DNA of 64,000 bases. Source: Antrihabitans cavernicola. Its GTDB lineage: Bacteria > Actinomycetota > Actinomycetes > Mycobacteriales > Mycobacteriaceae. Position 1 is the stretch's first letter. The number at the start of each line of letters is the position of its first letter. This document shows, in pieces, positions 18,671 through 27,735 of the stretch. Location: contig NZ_VLNY01000013.1 in NCBI RefSeq assembly GCF_008297975.1, positions 62,001-126,000 on the forward strand, read 5' to 3'. A program made the translations under genes and the position numbers. The notes under the pieces were generated by a model. The model ran no database searches, was not told the origin of the DNA, and saw only the letters and a program-made list of their open reading frames with translations.

Positions 18671-19408
18671 GTGGTGCTGCCAGCACATACGCAGGGAGAT
18701 CACCGCATTCGCTTCGATTGGGGCCTGTCCGGGGCCCGTGCGATCGTCGGCGGGTGCGATATCGCCGTCGTCGTCGATGTGCTGTCGTTCACCACGACGC
18801 TGACGGTCGCGCTCGATCGCGGGATCGAAGTGCTGCCGTATCCGTGGGCGGACGGGGCCGCCGAATTTGCGCGCGACCACGGCGCAGACTTGGCCGTCGG
18901 TAGACGGCAGCGCCAGCCGGGCCAGGTGAGTCTGTCGCCCGCGACCGTGCGCGACGCGGTGGATATCCAGCGGTTGGTGTTGCCGTCGCCGAACGGATCG
19001 TCGATCTCGTTCGCCCTCGCCGATGCAGGAGTCACGGTGATCGGAGCGTCGCTGCGCAATGCGGGTGCGGTGGCGCAGTATCTCGCAGCCAGCGACGCGG
19101 TGGTTGCAGTGATCGCGGCGGGGGAGCGGTGGCCGGACGGAACGCTACGACCTGCCGTCGAAGATCTGTGGGGTGCTGGGGCGGTGTTGGCGAAATTGGA
19201 CGGGTTGTCGCTGTCGCAAGAAGCTCGTGTTGCACGGTCGGCCTTTCTCGCTCTCGACGACATCTCTGCTCAATTGCATTGCTGCGCAAGCGGTCGTGAG
19301 CTGATCGAGGGTGGCTTTCCCGAGGACGTGGAGATAGCCGCCGAGCTCGACGTCAGCTCGGTGGTGCCAGAGTTGCGCAAAGGGGTGTTTACGGCACCCA
19401 GTCCATGA
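18671..19408 (+). CDS. ComB-like 2-phosphosulfolactate phosphatase
   Basis: 245 residues of the ComB family, with VVVDVLSFTTTLTVAL near 35-50 and a conserved LPSPNGSSISF and IAAGERWPDG. The archetype dephosphorylates 2-phosphosulfolactate in coenzyme M synthesis, but actinobacteria without that pathway also have it, so the substrate here is uncertain. It starts with GTG directly after the stop codon of the thioesterase gene and is very likely co-transcribed with it. Confidence 0.82.
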   Translation: MVLPAHTQGDHRIRFDWGLSGARAIVGGCDIAVVVDVLSFTTTLTVALDRGIEVLPYPWADGAAEFARDHGADLAVGRRQRQPGQVSLSPATVRDAVDIQRLVLPSPNGSSISFALADAGVTVIGASLRNAGAVAQYLAASDAVVAVIAAGERWPDGTLRPAVEDLWGAGAVLAKLDGLSLSQEARVARSAFLALDDISAQLHCCASGRELIEGGFPEDVEIAAELDVSSVVPELRKGVFTAPSP

Positions 19409-19417
19409 CGGCTGGTC

Positions 19418-19423
19418 TAGAGT
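19418..19423 (+). promoter_or_regulatory. -10 box upstream of the photolyase leader peptide
   Basis: TAGAGT, then 7 nt, then ATG 19431. A transcript from here would begin with the short reading frame 19431-19463. Confidence 0.42.
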
Positions 19424-19430
19424 CGCACCA

Positions 19431-19463
19431 ATGATGCACAACCGATGCAAGCTTGCCCTGTGA
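19431..19463 (+). CDS. Leader peptide of 10 residues upstream of photolyase
   Basis: MMHNRCKLAL followed by TGA. It begins 7 nt after a TAGAGT -10 box, so it would be the first frame read on a leaderless mRNA. Its stop codon overlaps the photolyase GTG as GTGA, which would couple the two by re-initiation; no ribosome site precedes the GTG. Whether it is translated is not shown by sequence alone. Confidence 0.35.
   Translation: MMHNRCKLAL
19433..19448 (+). repeat. 16-mer shared with the lipocalin/menC region (copy 1)
   Basis: GATGCACAACCGATGC, itself a direct repeat of GATGC around ACAACC. It lies just downstream of the predicted photolyase transcription start; an identical copy is at 21437-21452. 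A shared operator is possible. Confidence 0.45.
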
Positions 19464-20812
19464 GCGCGACCATCGCGCTGTTCACACGCGACCTCCGAGT
19501 GCACGACAATCCGGTGCTCTCCGCAGCGCATCAGGCGGGCTCGACTGTGGTGCCGCTGTTCGTCCTCGACAAGAGGATTCTCGGCAGCACGTTCAACTCG
19601 CCGAACCGCGCGAAGTTTCTGGCGGAATCGCTTGCCGCACTTGACAAAGAGCTGCGCGACATCGGTGGACGCCTGGTGATTCGGCACGGCAATGTCGTGG
19701 ACGAGGTGGAGCGGCTTGTCGGCGAACTCGACGCCACCCAGGTACATATCGCATCGGATGTCAGCAGGTTCAGTCACCGCCGCGACGAGGCGCTGCGGGA
19801 GCGTCTGCAGGGTCGTTGCGAGATGCACACCCACACCGCGGTGCATACGGTGGTCGAACCGGGCGATGTGCTGCCGACCGGCACTCGCGATCATTTCGCG
19901 GTGTTCACGCCGTACCTTCGCCGGTGGTCGTCGGCGGACAAACGTCGCACCTTGGGTAAGCCACGATCGCTCAGTGTGCCCAATATTCGTGGCGACGGAC
20001 TACCGAAGCAGAGCGACATCTGCCCGGGTGACACCTCGCCCAACCTGGCGTCGGGCGGCGAGACCGTTGCGCGAAAGCTGTTGAAGGACTGGCTCGCCGG
20101 GCCGATCGAGTCGTATCACGAGATTCACGACGACCTGTTCGGCGACGCCACGTCGAAGCTGTCGCCCTACCTGCATTTCGGCTGCCTGTCTGCGACAGAG
20201 GTGGTCGATCGCGTCGACGGGACCACCACCGGTGGTGATGCGTTCATCCGGCAGATGGCGTGGCGCGATTTCCACCATCAGGTGCTGGCGGCACGTCCGG
20301 ATGCCACGACCGCCGACTACCGCGACCGCCACGACCGGTGGCGTGACGACGCGAAAGCCGCGGAGGCGTGGAAGGTGGGGCGGACCGGCTATCCGATCGT
20401 CGATGCCGGGATGCGGCAACTGCTCGACGAGGGCTGGATGCACAACCGCGCCCGGATGATCACCGCCAGCTTCCTGACCAAGTCGATGTATCTGGACTGG
20501 CGAATCGGAGCGCAGCACTTCACCGACCTGCTGCTCGACGCCGACATGGCGAACAACATCATGAACTGGCAGTGGGTGGCAGGGACCGGAACGGATACGC
20601 GACCGAACCGGGTGCTCAGCCCGATGCGGCAGGCCGAACGCTTCGATCCCGACGGTGAGTACGTGCGCCGCTGGGTGCCGGAACTGGCCGACATTCCCGG
20701 CGGACTCGTGCACAAGCCGTGGGATGCGTGGGAAGACACCCACGGCTACCCGGACCGCATCGTCGATCACGCCGAAGGTGCGGCGCATTTTCAGGCGATG
20801 CGGAACGGGTAG
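19460..20812 (+). CDS. phrB: Deoxyribodipyrimidine photolyase (CPD photolyase)
   Basis: 450-residue class I photolyase that uses FAD and blue light to split cyclobutane pyrimidine dimers. The N-terminal antenna-domain motif FTRDLRVHDNPVL lies near 7-19. The C-terminal FAD domain has FIRQMAWRDFHHQ, WMHNRARMITASFL, DLLLDADMANN and MNWQWVAGTGTD. GTG 19460 is chosen because family proteins begin a few residues before IALFTRDLR and because it overlaps the leader-peptide stop; an in-frame ATG at 19445 is the alternative. It is followed 6 nt later by the end of the convergent lipocalin gene. Confidence 0.92.
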   Translation: MSATIALFTRDLRVHDNPVLSAAHQAGSTVVPLFVLDKRILGSTFNSPNRAKFLAESLAALDKELRDIGGRLVIRHGNVVDEVERLVGELDATQVHIASDVSRFSHRRDEALRERLQGRCEMHTHTAVHTVVEPGDVLPTGTRDHFAVFTPYLRRWSSADKRRTLGKPRSLSVPNIRGDGLPKQSDICPGDTSPNLASGGETVARKLLKDWLAGPIESYHEIHDDLFGDATSKLSPYLHFGCLSATEVVDRVDGTTTGGDAFIRQMAWRDFHHQVLAARPDATTADYRDRHDRWRDDAKAAEAWKVGRTGYPIVDAGMRQLLDEGWMHNRARMITASFLTKSMYLDWRIGAQHFTDLLLDADMANNIMNWQWVAGTGTDTRPNRVLSPMRQAERFDPDGEYVRRWVPELADIPGGLVHKPWDAWEDTHGYPDRIVDHAEGAAHFQAMRNG

Positions 20813-20818
20813 CGGCCG

Positions 20819-21415
20819 CTACTGCGGCAGCGTGCAGAGCGGCGCGATCTGGTTCAGCCCGCCCGGCGTGGGTGAGGTGAGGAAGACGCACTCGTTGTAG
20901 CCGGCGGTGCGGATGGCGCTACGCACGTCTTTCCACTGCTGCGGCGTGAGGGCCGTGGTGCGCGACAGGACGAAACCGGAGAGCCGATTCGGATCACCGA
21001 CGAGTGCCCACGAGTAGTCCGGCGCAATCGCCGTCACGATGTAATTCGTGGGCCCGTTGGGGTCGCTCTGGAACGGCACGTCCGGAAAGCTCACGTGCAG
21101 TTGGGCATTGGTGACCTTGTCGTTGATGGTCGCCTTGCCGAGGATGTCGTTCTTCCCGCCCTGCCAGGTGGTGCAGGTGTTGTGGACGGTGACGTTGCCC
21201 TGCGGGTCGAGGGTGTAGTTGGCCTGCGTGTCACGTGCACAGTTCAGGTTGTAAGGCTGCGGCAGTGCAGCCAACTGGTTCCAGGTCCCGAGGTAGCGCT
21301 GCACGTCGAGTTTGGGGATCGGGCCGAGCGGTTCGGCCGACGCGCTGCCGGAACCCAGCACGGCGAAAGTGGCGACAAGTCCGACAAGGGCTGTTCTCAC
21401 AATGGTTGCTCGCAT
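20819..21415 (-). CDS. Secreted lipocalin family protein (Blc-like)
   Basis: 198 residues with a Sec signal peptide (about 1-28, MRATIVRTALVGLVATF, cleaved after SASA). The lipocalin signature YLGTWNQLAALPQPYNLNC lies near 41-59. A YNECVFLTSP motif near the C-terminus supplies a second Cys, suggesting a disulfide barrel. Lipocalins bind small lipophilic molecules. Together with the convergent photolyase it resembles the light-induced photolyase-lipocalin pairs controlled by B12-dependent MerR regulators in other bacteria; no such regulator is in this window. Confidence 0.86.
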   Translation of the reverse strand: MRATIVRTALVGLVATFAVLGSGSASAEPLGPIPKLDVQRYLGTWNQLAALPQPYNLNCARDTQANYTLDPQGNVTVHNTCTTWQGGKNDILGKATINDKVTNAQLHVSFPDVPFQSDPNGPTNYIVTAIAPDYSWALVGDPNRLSGFVLSRTTALTPQQWKDVRSAIRTAGYNECVFLTSPTPGGLNQIAPLCTLPQ

Positions 21416-21421
21416 GCTCGA

Positions 21422-21427
21422 ACCCTA
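21422..21427 (-). promoter_or_regulatory. -10 box of the lipocalin gene (leaderless)
   Basis: On the minus strand TAGGGT ends 6 nt before ATG 21415. Confidence 0.45.
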
Positions 21428-21436
21428 GCCCAGTTC

Positions 21437-21452
21437 GATGCACAACCGATGC
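21437..21452 (+). repeat. 16-mer shared with the photolyase leader (copy 2)
   Basis: GATGCACAACCGATGC, identical to 19433-19448. Here it lies about 10 nt upstream of the lipocalin -10 box on the opposite strand, inside the -35/-10 spacer region where MerR-type regulators bind. Confidence 0.45.
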
Positions 21453-21514
21453 GCCCACTGTGCGTGATTTTGGGTGCCAGGGCACTGAATATCACTCACG
21501 GGCGGCGCAGCCGC

Positions 21515-21520
21515 AATACT
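21515..21520 (+). promoter_or_regulatory. -10 box of menC (leaderless)
   Basis: AATACT followed by 6 nt and GTG 21527. No ribosome site precedes the start. Confidence 0.4.
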
Positions 21521-21526
21521 GGTCGA

Positions 21527-22504
21527 GTGCTCCCCACCCTCACCGACCTGCTGGCCGATGCCCATGTCGTGAGTCTGCCGATGCGGGTGCGATTTCGAGG
21601 CATCACCACCCGCGAAGTGGTGCTGATCGAAGGACCCGCAGGCTGGGGGGAGTTCGGTGCCTTTCCCGAGTACGACGACGCCGAGGCCGCGCAGTGGCTG
21701 CGGTCGGCGATCGAATCGGCGTGGGAGGGTCCGCCACCTGCTTTGAGGAACAGCATCCCGGTCAATGCCACGGTGCCGGCCCTCGACGCCGCGCAGGTGG
21801 CGGGCGTTCTGGCCCGTTTCCCCGGCGCCACTACCGCCAAGGTGAAGGTCGCCGAGCCCGGTCAGACCCTCGACGACGATCTGCAGCGCGTCGCGGCGGT
21901 GCGTGAGCTGATCCCGAACGTGAGGGTCGACGCGAACGGCGGCTGGACCCTCGACGAGGCGACACGAGCGCTCGAGGCCCTGACCCGAGACGCGCCGCTC
22001 GAGTACGCGGAGCAGCCGTGCGCATCCGTCGACGACCTCGTCGAGTTACGTCGACGGCTGCCACAGATCCGCATCGCCGCCGACGAGAGCATCCGCCGCG
22101 CCGACGATCCGATGCGCGTGGTTCGCGCAGGTGGACTGGACGTTGCTGTGGTGAAGGTCGCACCCCTCGGTGGTATGCGGCCGCTGCTTGCGATCGGCGA
22201 CCAACTCGGTGCACACGGCATTCCGCTGGTGGTTTCCAGCGCTCTCGATTCGGCTGTCGGGATGAACGCGGGACTTGCGGCAGCTGCCGCTCTCCCCGAG
22301 CTGGAACTGGCCTGCGGGCTCGGGACCGGCGGGTTCTTCGTACGAGACGTCGCTGCACCGCGCGAGCTGGTGGCGGGATCGCTGGACGTCGAGCCTGTGG
22401 TTCCCGACATGACAGCGGTGCGTGAGCTGGCTGCGCTGCCCGAGCGGGAGCAGTGGTGGCGCGATCGGGTGCGTCGGTGCTATCGGTTGCTGGCAGAGAA
22501 TTAG
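21527..22504 (+). CDS. menC: MenC, o-succinylbenzoate synthase
   Basis: Enolase-superfamily dehydratase, 325 residues, that forms o-succinylbenzoate from SHCHC. Catalytic set is intact: KVK at 105-107, metal ligands Asp135 (VRVDANGGW), Glu162 (EYAEQP) and Asp186 (AADES), and the opposing Lys210 (VVKVAPLGG). GTG 21527 is chosen from the start of family homology and the AATACT box 6 nt upstream; the frame is open further back only as a shadow of the lipocalin gene. menC and menD lie on the same strand 1.4 kb apart. Confidence 0.92.
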   Translation: MLPTLTDLLADAHVVSLPMRVRFRGITTREVVLIEGPAGWGEFGAFPEYDDAEAAQWLRSAIESAWEGPPPALRNSIPVNATVPALDAAQVAGVLARFPGATTAKVKVAEPGQTLDDDLQRVAAVRELIPNVRVDANGGWTLDEATRALEALTRDAPLEYAEQPCASVDDLVELRRRLPQIRIAADESIRRADDPMRVVRAGGLDVAVVKVAPLGGMRPLLAIGDQLGAHGIPLVVSSALDSAVGMNAGLAAAAALPELELACGLGTGGFFVRDVAAPRELVAGSLDVEPVVPDMTAVRELAALPEREQWWRDRVRRCYRLLAEN

Positions 22505-22561
22505 CCGTCTCTGTCCGTATAGAGTGTCGGTCGCAAGTCAACGAACCCCGATACGGAGGCC

Positions 22562-23014
22562 ATGAAAGTGGTTGTAGCACTGAACGAAACACTGCTCGAA
22601 GAGTCGCGTCGGCCGACCGTCGTAGCCGATGTGAAGACCCTGATCGATGCAGAGGTTTCGGATAAGAAGGGTGCGTCGGGGCTCGCCGTCAAGGGTGGGT
22701 ACGCCGCAGTGAAGAAGGTGAGCCCGTCGATCGTGACGGATGCCGTGGAGACGCTGCTCCCGCAGTTCTCCGAGCGCCTCGAGCCGTTCTGGGCGAGCTT
22801 CCAGGGCAGTGGTGAGGGCAGCTTCGCCAACTACCTGGTCGGCCGTGGTGAAGAGGTCTCGGATGCGCTGCTCAGCGTCACCGATGCGCGCATCGACGCG
22901 TCGTCGCGGCCGTCGTTGAAGAAGGTGTACGCAACGATGCGTCCGTCGGCGAAGAAGAACGTCGTCGAGGCACTCCCGCGTCTCGGCGAGTTGGTGCAGA
23001 AGCACGCGAGCTAG
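22562..23014 (+). CDS. Conserved actinobacterial protein, probably DUF6918
   Basis: 150-residue soluble protein starting MKVVVALNETLLEESRRP with a conserved LLPQFSERLEPFWASF block and RGEEVSDALLSVTDAR. This matches a small actinobacterial family I recall as DUF6918; that assignment is tentative. Function is unknown. A good GGAGG site precedes ATG 22562 and a TAGAGT box lies about 40 nt upstream, so unlike its neighbours it has a normal leader. Confidence 0.72.
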   Translation: MKVVVALNETLLEESRRPTVVADVKTLIDAEVSDKKGASGLAVKGGYAAVKKVSPSIVTDAVETLLPQFSERLEPFWASFQGSGEGSFANYLVGRGEEVSDALLSVTDARIDASSRPSLKKVYATMRPSAKKNVVEALPRLGELVQKHAS

Positions 23015-23035
23015 TCCCTGCGTCACCTTCGCCGG

Positions 23036-23829
23036 CTACGACCGCCAGTAGCCGGTGAAGGTGACGTTGTGCTTCGGCACCTTGCGCTCGTTGACAAGAT
23101 GCCTGCGGACGCCGGTCGCCAATTTCTGCTCACCCGCGACAAAGGCGTAGACCTCGCCGTCGAGAAGGTGAGCGGTCTTCACCGTCTCCAGGGCAAGCGT
23201 GCCAGGGGTCGCCGTGGAATCGGTCCGCACCAGCCAGTGCAGGTTCGCCCCCGCGGGAGCGGCGATCTCCTGCGCGTCGTCGGCGTGCGGGATCTCGATG
23301 AACACCTCGGCGCGCAGATCCGCGCGGGCCGACTGCAGAATTCGACGATCGCAGGCAATGCGCTCTCGTCACCGACCAGGAGCTCCCAATCCGCCCCTGC
23401 AGGCGGGTTGTACGTGACGCCCTCGTCCAGAATCCCGATCCTGTCGCCCACCTGCGCGTTTTCCGCCCATGCCGATGCTTCGCCGCCGCCGTGCACGGCA
23501 AAGTCGATGTCGAGTTCCGGTCCCGCGCTGAACACACCCTCGGTACGGAAGTTGCGAACCGTGTAGTTGCGCCCCAACGGCCTGGTGTCCTTCGACATCA
23601 GCATCCACTGCGCGAACCACAGCGGGCTCGTGGTGGTCGGCAGGCGCAGCTCCGACTGGCCGTGCTTCGGAATGAACACCCGAAACCACTGGTCGAAGCC
23701 CATAGGGACGAACTGTCGTAGCCCGTCGCCGCCCATGGTGACCCGAATGAACGTGGGGCTCACCTGCTTGGACGCGACCACCTCGACGGTGAGGACATGC
23801 CGCTCGTCCGGCTTGATGTGCTTGCCCAT
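23036..23829 (-). pseudogene. Siderophore-interacting protein (ViuB/SIP family), frameshifted
   Basis: FAD-binding ferric-siderophore reductase of the SIP family. The first part (23829 to about 23349) runs from MGKHIKPDERHVLTVEV through RNYTVRNF (FAD motif) to LLVGDESALPAI. The rest (about 23346 to 23036) continues in another frame as RILQSARADLRAEVFIEIP to GYWRS. Adding one base at about 23346-23349 (a G, giving ..AIGRIL..) restores one frame of 264 residues, the usual family length. The break is either a true one-base deletion or a sequencing error. ATG 23829; an iron box lies 46 nt upstream, so expression should be iron-repressed. Confidence 0.85.
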
Positions 23830-23874
23830 TTTTGAATTCCCCTGTCAACCCTCCGCGAGAACTGCAATTATCGC

Positions 23875-23893
23875 TAAGGTTAGCAAACCCTAA
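23875..23893. promoter_or_regulatory. IdeR/DtxR-type iron box
   Basis: Minus-strand reading TTAGGGTTTGCTAACCTTA matches 15 of 19 positions of the consensus TTAGGTTAGGCTAACCTAA. It sits between the siderophore-interacting gene (start 46 nt away) and menD (start 49 nt away), and could repress the first, and perhaps the second, when iron is plentiful. Confidence 0.72.
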
Positions 23894-23941
23894 TAACGAC
23901 GCGAGCGCCGTGCAATCGCCACGATCTGACAATCTTGAGTA

Positions 23942-25552
23942 GTGAATCCGTCCACCGCGCAGGCCGCCGTCGTCGTCGACGAATTGATTCGTGGTGGCGT
24001 GGCGGACGTGGTGCTATGCCCCGGATCGCGCAACGCCCCGCTTGCCTTCGCCCTGCAGGCGGCCGACGCGCAAGGGCTGCTCCGGCTCCACATGCGCATC
24101 GACGAGCGCACGGCGGGGTTTCTCGCGGTGGGTCTCTCGTTGGCGAATCGCAGGCCCGTCCCCGTCGTCATGACGTCCGGAACCGCTGTCGCCAACCTGG
24201 GACCCGCTGTGCTGGAAGCGAATTACGCGCGGGTGCCGCTGGTCGTACTCAGCGCCAATCGGCCGTACGAAATGCTGGGCACCGGCGCAAACCAGACCGT
24301 CGAGCAGCTCGGCCTCTTCGGTAGTCAGGTTCGGGCGACCATCAGCCTCGGCCTCGCCGAAGCCGGCAACGAGCAGAACAGTCAGTGGCGATCCGCCGTG
24401 TGCCGCGTCCTCGCCGCCGCGCGAGGCACTCGATCGGGCAACGCCGGTCCCGTGCATTTCGACATTCCGCTCCGTGAGCCGCTGGTGCCCGAGGCGTTGG
24501 CGCGAGACAACGCACCGGAAGGCCGACCCGACCGGGCGCCGTGGACGCAGACGCAGAACGCCACGCTCGACGTGCCGATCGACATCGATTTCACGCCCGA
24601 CACCGTGGTGATCTCCGGGCACGGATCGGGTCATCGCCCCGAACTCGCAGGGATCCCGACGGTCGCCGAGCCGACCGCGCCGCTACACGGCCCCCGATTG
24701 CACCCGTTGAGCCTGCCGTTTCTGGAACCACGCCAGGCCATCATCACCGGACGTCCCACGCTGCACCGGCCGGTGTCGAAGCTGCTCGCCGATCCATCGG
24801 TCGCCGTCTTCGCGTTGACCACGGGTCCGCGCTGGCCGGACGTGTCCGGCAACGTGGTCGGCACCGGCACCCGTGCCGTCGCAACCGGCGCGCCGCGTGA
24901 GGCGTGGCTGGCGCGCTGTGCACGGCTCACCGACAAGGCTGATCGCGCTGTCCGCGAACAGCTTTCGGTGCACCCTAAGCCGACCGGCCTGCACGTGGCT
25001 GCCATCGTCACCGACGCCCTGCGCGACGGTGATCAGCTGCTGCTCGGCGCGTCGAATCCGGTGCGTGACGCCGCCCTGGTGAGCTATCCGCGACCCGGTG
25101 TGACCGTGCTGTCCAATCGCGGCGTCGCGGGCATCGACGGCACGGTCTCGACGGCCGTCGGCGTCGCCCTGACCCATCCAGGTCGCACCATTGCGCTGAT
25201 CGGTGATCTCACCTTCCTGCACGACGCGTCCGGTCTGCTGATGGGCACCGGCGAGCCACGACCGAACGACCTGACGATCGTGGTCGCCAACGACGACGGC
25301 GGCGGCATCTTCGAACTGCTCGAGCAGGGCGATCCGCAGTACGCGGGCGTGTTCGAGCGCGTCTTCGGCACCCCGCACGGCATGGACCTCGCCGCGCTCT
25401 GCGCCGCCTATCGGGTGCCGCACCGGCTGGTCGATCCGCAGCAACTTGCGGCGGCCCTCGCCGAGCACGCGGACGGAATCCGCGTGCTCGAGGTGACCAC
25501 CGAACGATCCGGGCTACGCGAACTGCACGCTGCAGTTCACGCGCGGCTCTAG
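23942..25552 (+). CDS. menD: MenD, SEPHCHC synthase
   Basis: Thiamine-diphosphate enzyme of 536 residues that joins 2-oxoglutarate and isochorismate, the first committed step of menaquinone synthesis. N-terminal [14 protein letters not shown], a cofactor-activating Glu in [13 protein letters not shown] (near 50), and the ThDP/Mg motif [13 protein letters not shown] followed by [11 protein letters not shown] near 420-460. GTG start. The stop codon overlaps the stop of the convergent DUF2505 gene on the same CTAG. No MenF or MenH is in this window. Confidence 0.94.
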   Translation: MNPSTAQAAVVVDELIRGGVADVVLCPGSRNAPLAFALQAADAQGLLRLHMRIDERTAGFLAVGLSLANRRPVPVVMTSGTAVANLGPAVLEANYARVPLVVLSANRPYEMLGTGANQTVEQLGLFGSQVRATISLGLAEAGNEQNSQWRSAVCRVLAAARGTRSGNAGPVHFDIPLREPLVPEALARDNAPEGRPDRAPWTQTQNATLDVPIDIDFTPDTVVISGHGSGHRPELAGIPTVAEPTAPLHGPRLHPLSLPFLEPRQAIITGRPTLHRPVSKLLADPSVAVFALTTGPRWPDVSGNVVGTGTRAVATGAPREAWLARCARLTDKADRAVREQLSVHPKPTGLHVAAIVTDALRDGDQLLLGASNPVRDAALVSYPRPGVTVLSNRGVAGIDGTVSTAVGVALTHPGRTIALIGDLTFLHDASGLLMGTGEPRPNDLTIVVANDDGGGIFELLEQGDPQYAGVFERVFGTPHGMDLAALCAAYRVPHRLVDPQQLAAALAEHADGIRVLEVTTERSGLRELHAAVHARL

Positions 25553-26052
25553 GCAGCCTGCTCGGTAATCCACTTTTCGACATACTTGCGCTCGCTGTTC
25601 AGCATCTTCGTGAACAGTTGCTCGACCAGCGCCTCGATGGCGCCGCCGACGAATCGCACCTTCACCTCGATCTCGCCTGCGACATCGATCACAGCACCAG
25701 CCGCGGTGTCACGCAGCGCGAACGTGCCGTTCAGCGACGCAGGCAGGCCGGTCGAGCCGCCGCTGAACGTCCCGGTCGCGCGGTCGCCGTCGAACGCACC
25801 CCACTTGTCGGTGCGACTGATCGTCAGCTCGCCTTTGAGGACCTTGCGGACCAGCGCCGGAATGCGCTCCTGCTTGATGGTTTCCTTCATCGAAATCGAT
25901 GCGGTTCCCGGACCGTCCGGTGTGCCGAAGTCCAGTTCGGCACTGTCGACGCCCTCGATTCGCGACTGCCACAGCCGCTGGTCGGTGATGGCGCCGTGGA
26001 CGACGGACGCAGGTGAGGTGTAGCTCAGGGGGAAGGCGAATGTGCGTGACAT
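25549..26052 (-). CDS. DUF2505 protein
   Basis: 167 residues of the actinobacterial DUF2505 family (START-like/SRPBCC fold by family). It opens [15 protein letters not shown], has [21 protein letters not shown] and closes with a helix ([21 protein letters not shown]). The fold suggests lipid or hydrophobic ligand binding; the function is unknown. ATG 26052 is chosen as the last start before the family sequence; the open frame further upstream is antisense to the next gene. The convergent stop overlaps menD's stop. Confidence 0.83.
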   Translation of the reverse strand: MSRTFAFPLSYTSPASVVHGAITDQRLWQSRIEGVDSAELDFGTPDGPGTASISMKETIKQERIPALVRKVLKGELTISRTDKWGAFDGDRATGTFSGGSTGLPASLNGTFALRDTAAGAVIDVAGEIEVKVRFVGGAIEALVEQLFTKMLNSERKYVEKWITEQAA

Positions 26053-26088
26053 GAGCGGCACGCTACCGGAGCGATCGGACGCGACCGA

Positions 26089-26094
26089 TAGCCT
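26089..26094 (+). promoter_or_regulatory. -10 box of the DUF3592 gene (leaderless)
   Basis: TAGCCT followed by 6 nt and GTG 26101. Confidence 0.42.
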
Positions 26095-26100
26095 TTCGAC

Positions 26101-26529
26101 GTGACTCCCGATCGATCCACGCTCCACCGTGTCCGGCTGGGCATCATGATCTTCGCGATCGCCCTGTCCGCGCTCGCGGTGCTGCTGGTTCTTGCCGCAT
26201 GGCGGGACGATCACACCATCGCGTCCGACAAGGGTGTCGCCACCGCGGAAGTACTCTCCGCCGGTCGGTTGCGGTCGGCAGTCAGCTTCGTGACACCCGA
26301 CGGTGTGACGCACAACCCGCGTCTCGGCGTGCTATATCCGACCAATCTGACGGTCGGGCAGCGTATCGACGTCGAATATGCGATCAATGACCCCGACCTG
26401 GTGCGGGTCGCGGGGCGCGATGCCAGGGTCGCGATAGTGCCCGCAGCCTCGGTGATCGTGGTGACCTGGGCGGTCGCGTTGCCCGCGTTGTGGCTGGTCC
26501 GGCGCAAACAGCGACAAGCATTCGTATGA
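26101..26529 (+). CDS. DUF3592-like membrane protein (Rv0556 position)
   Basis: 142 residues. One N-terminal transmembrane helix (about 13-33) and one C-terminal (about 112-132) flank an extracytoplasmic domain with a DUF3592-like pattern (TAEVLSAGRLRSAVSFVTPDG, then VGQRIDVEYAINDPDLVRV). A very basic tail RRKQRQ follows. It lies between menD and mgtA like Rv0556 in M. tuberculosis. Function is unknown. Confidence 0.78.
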   Translation: MTPDRSTLHRVRLGIMIFAIALSALAVLLVLAAWRDDHTIASDKGVATAEVLSAGRLRSAVSFVTPDGVTHNPRLGVLYPTNLTVGQRIDVEYAINDPDLVRVAGRDARVAIVPAASVIVVTWAVALPALWLVRRKQRQAFV

Positions 26530-26592
26530 ACTTCGCCTCGGCGTCACTTCGCGGTGGCTACCCTGCGACGCTGCTCCACAACACTGAGGCTC

Positions 26593-27735
26593 ATGCGAGT
26601 AGCAATCGTCGCTGAATCTTTCCTGCCGAACATGAACGGGGTTACCAACTCCGTTCTCCGGGTCCTCGAGCACCTCGAGCGCAACGGACACCAGGCGCTT
26701 GTCGTGGCGCCCGACACGGTCCGTTCACTTCCGGCCGCACCCACCGAACACAACGGATTTCCTGTCGTCCGGGTGCCCGCGGTGATGGTCCCCAAGGTCA
26801 GTTCGCTCCCGGTCGGTCTGCCGCAGTCCCGGATGACGGCGGCCGTCCGCGACTTCGACCCCGATGTGGTGCACCTGGCATCGCCGTTTCTGCTCGGTGC
26901 GGGTGGGCTGAGTACCGCACTGCGACTGGACGTTCCGGCCGTTGCGGTCTATCAGACCGACGTCGCAGGCTTCGCCGAGAGCTATGGGCTCGGCTTGACG
27001 AGTCGCGCAGCCTGGGCCTGGACGCGGCGGATCCACTCTCGTGCGGCCCGCACACTCGCGCCCTCGACGTCCGCCGTCGAAGCCCTGGAGGAGCACGGCA
27101 TTCCGCGGGTGCATCGCTGGGGCAGAGGCGTGGAGATCGCTCGGTTCACGCCGAGCGCCCGGAGTACGGAACTTCGCGAACGGTGGACCCCGGACGGCAA
27201 GTTGATCGTCGGGTTCGTCGGCAGGCTGGCACCGGAAAAGCATGTCGAGCGGCTGGCTTCGCTGGCCCACGACCCGAAGATCCAGTTGGTGATCGTCGGC
27301 GACGGCCCCGACCGGCCCGCTCTGGCCAAGCTGCTACCCACCGCGGTGTTCACCGGTCAGCTCGGTGGCAGTGAACTGGCGCAGGCCTACGCAAGCCTGG
27401 ACGTGTTCGTCCATCCCGGCGAGCACGAAACCTTCTGTCAGGCAGTGCAAGAGGCGCTGGCCAGCGGTGTGCCGGTGATCGGGCCGGATGCTGGTGGCCC
27501 GCGTGATCTGGTCGCGCATTGCCGAAACGGCTACCTGCTGCCGGTCGACCGCTTTTCCGAACTGCTGCCGAGTGCGGTCGGTGCGCTGGCCGATCGCACA
27601 GCACGGGTGCGTTTCGGCGAGGCTGCCCGCAAGTCGGTGCTGCATAGGACGTGGCCTGCGATCTGTGGCGAACTGGTCGAGCACTATGCCGATGTCGCGG
27701 GGCTGACCGACCGGAAGCTCTCCGACACCGCGTGA
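26593..27735 (+). CDS. mgtA: MgtA/PimB'-like GDP-mannose-dependent mannosyltransferase (GT4)
   Basis: 380-residue GT4 glycosyltransferase (GT-B fold). N-terminal [22 protein letters not shown] near 7-28 with the conserved Gly and Asn, acceptor-side histidine in [11 protein letters not shown], then the C-terminal nucleotide-sugar domain with [12 protein letters not shown] and [16 protein letters not shown]. The M. tuberculosis relative at the same locus (Rv0557) mannosylates a glucuronosyl diacylglycerol and affects lipomannan. ATG 26593 has a GAGG upstream; an in-frame GTG at 26554 would add a tail without homology. The stop codon lies inside the first unit of the 77-bp repeat. Confidence 0.88.
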   Translation: MRVAIVAESFLPNMNGVTNSVLRVLEHLERNGHQALVVAPDTVRSLPAAPTEHNGFPVVRVPAVMVPKVSSLPVGLPQSRMTAAVRDFDPDVVHLASPFLLGAGGLSTALRLDVPAVAVYQTDVAGFAESYGLGLTSRAAWAWTRRIHSRAARTLAPSTSAVEALEEHGIPRVHRWGRGVEIARFTPSARSTELRERWTPDGKLIVGFVGRLAPEKHVERLASLAHDPKIQLVIVGDGPDRPALAKLLPTAVFTGQLGGSELAQAYASLDVFVHPGEHETFCQAVQEALASGVPVIGPDAGGPRDLVAHCRNGYLLPVDRFSELLPSAVGALADRTARVRFGEAARKSVLHRTWPAICGELVEHYADVAGLTDRKLSDTA

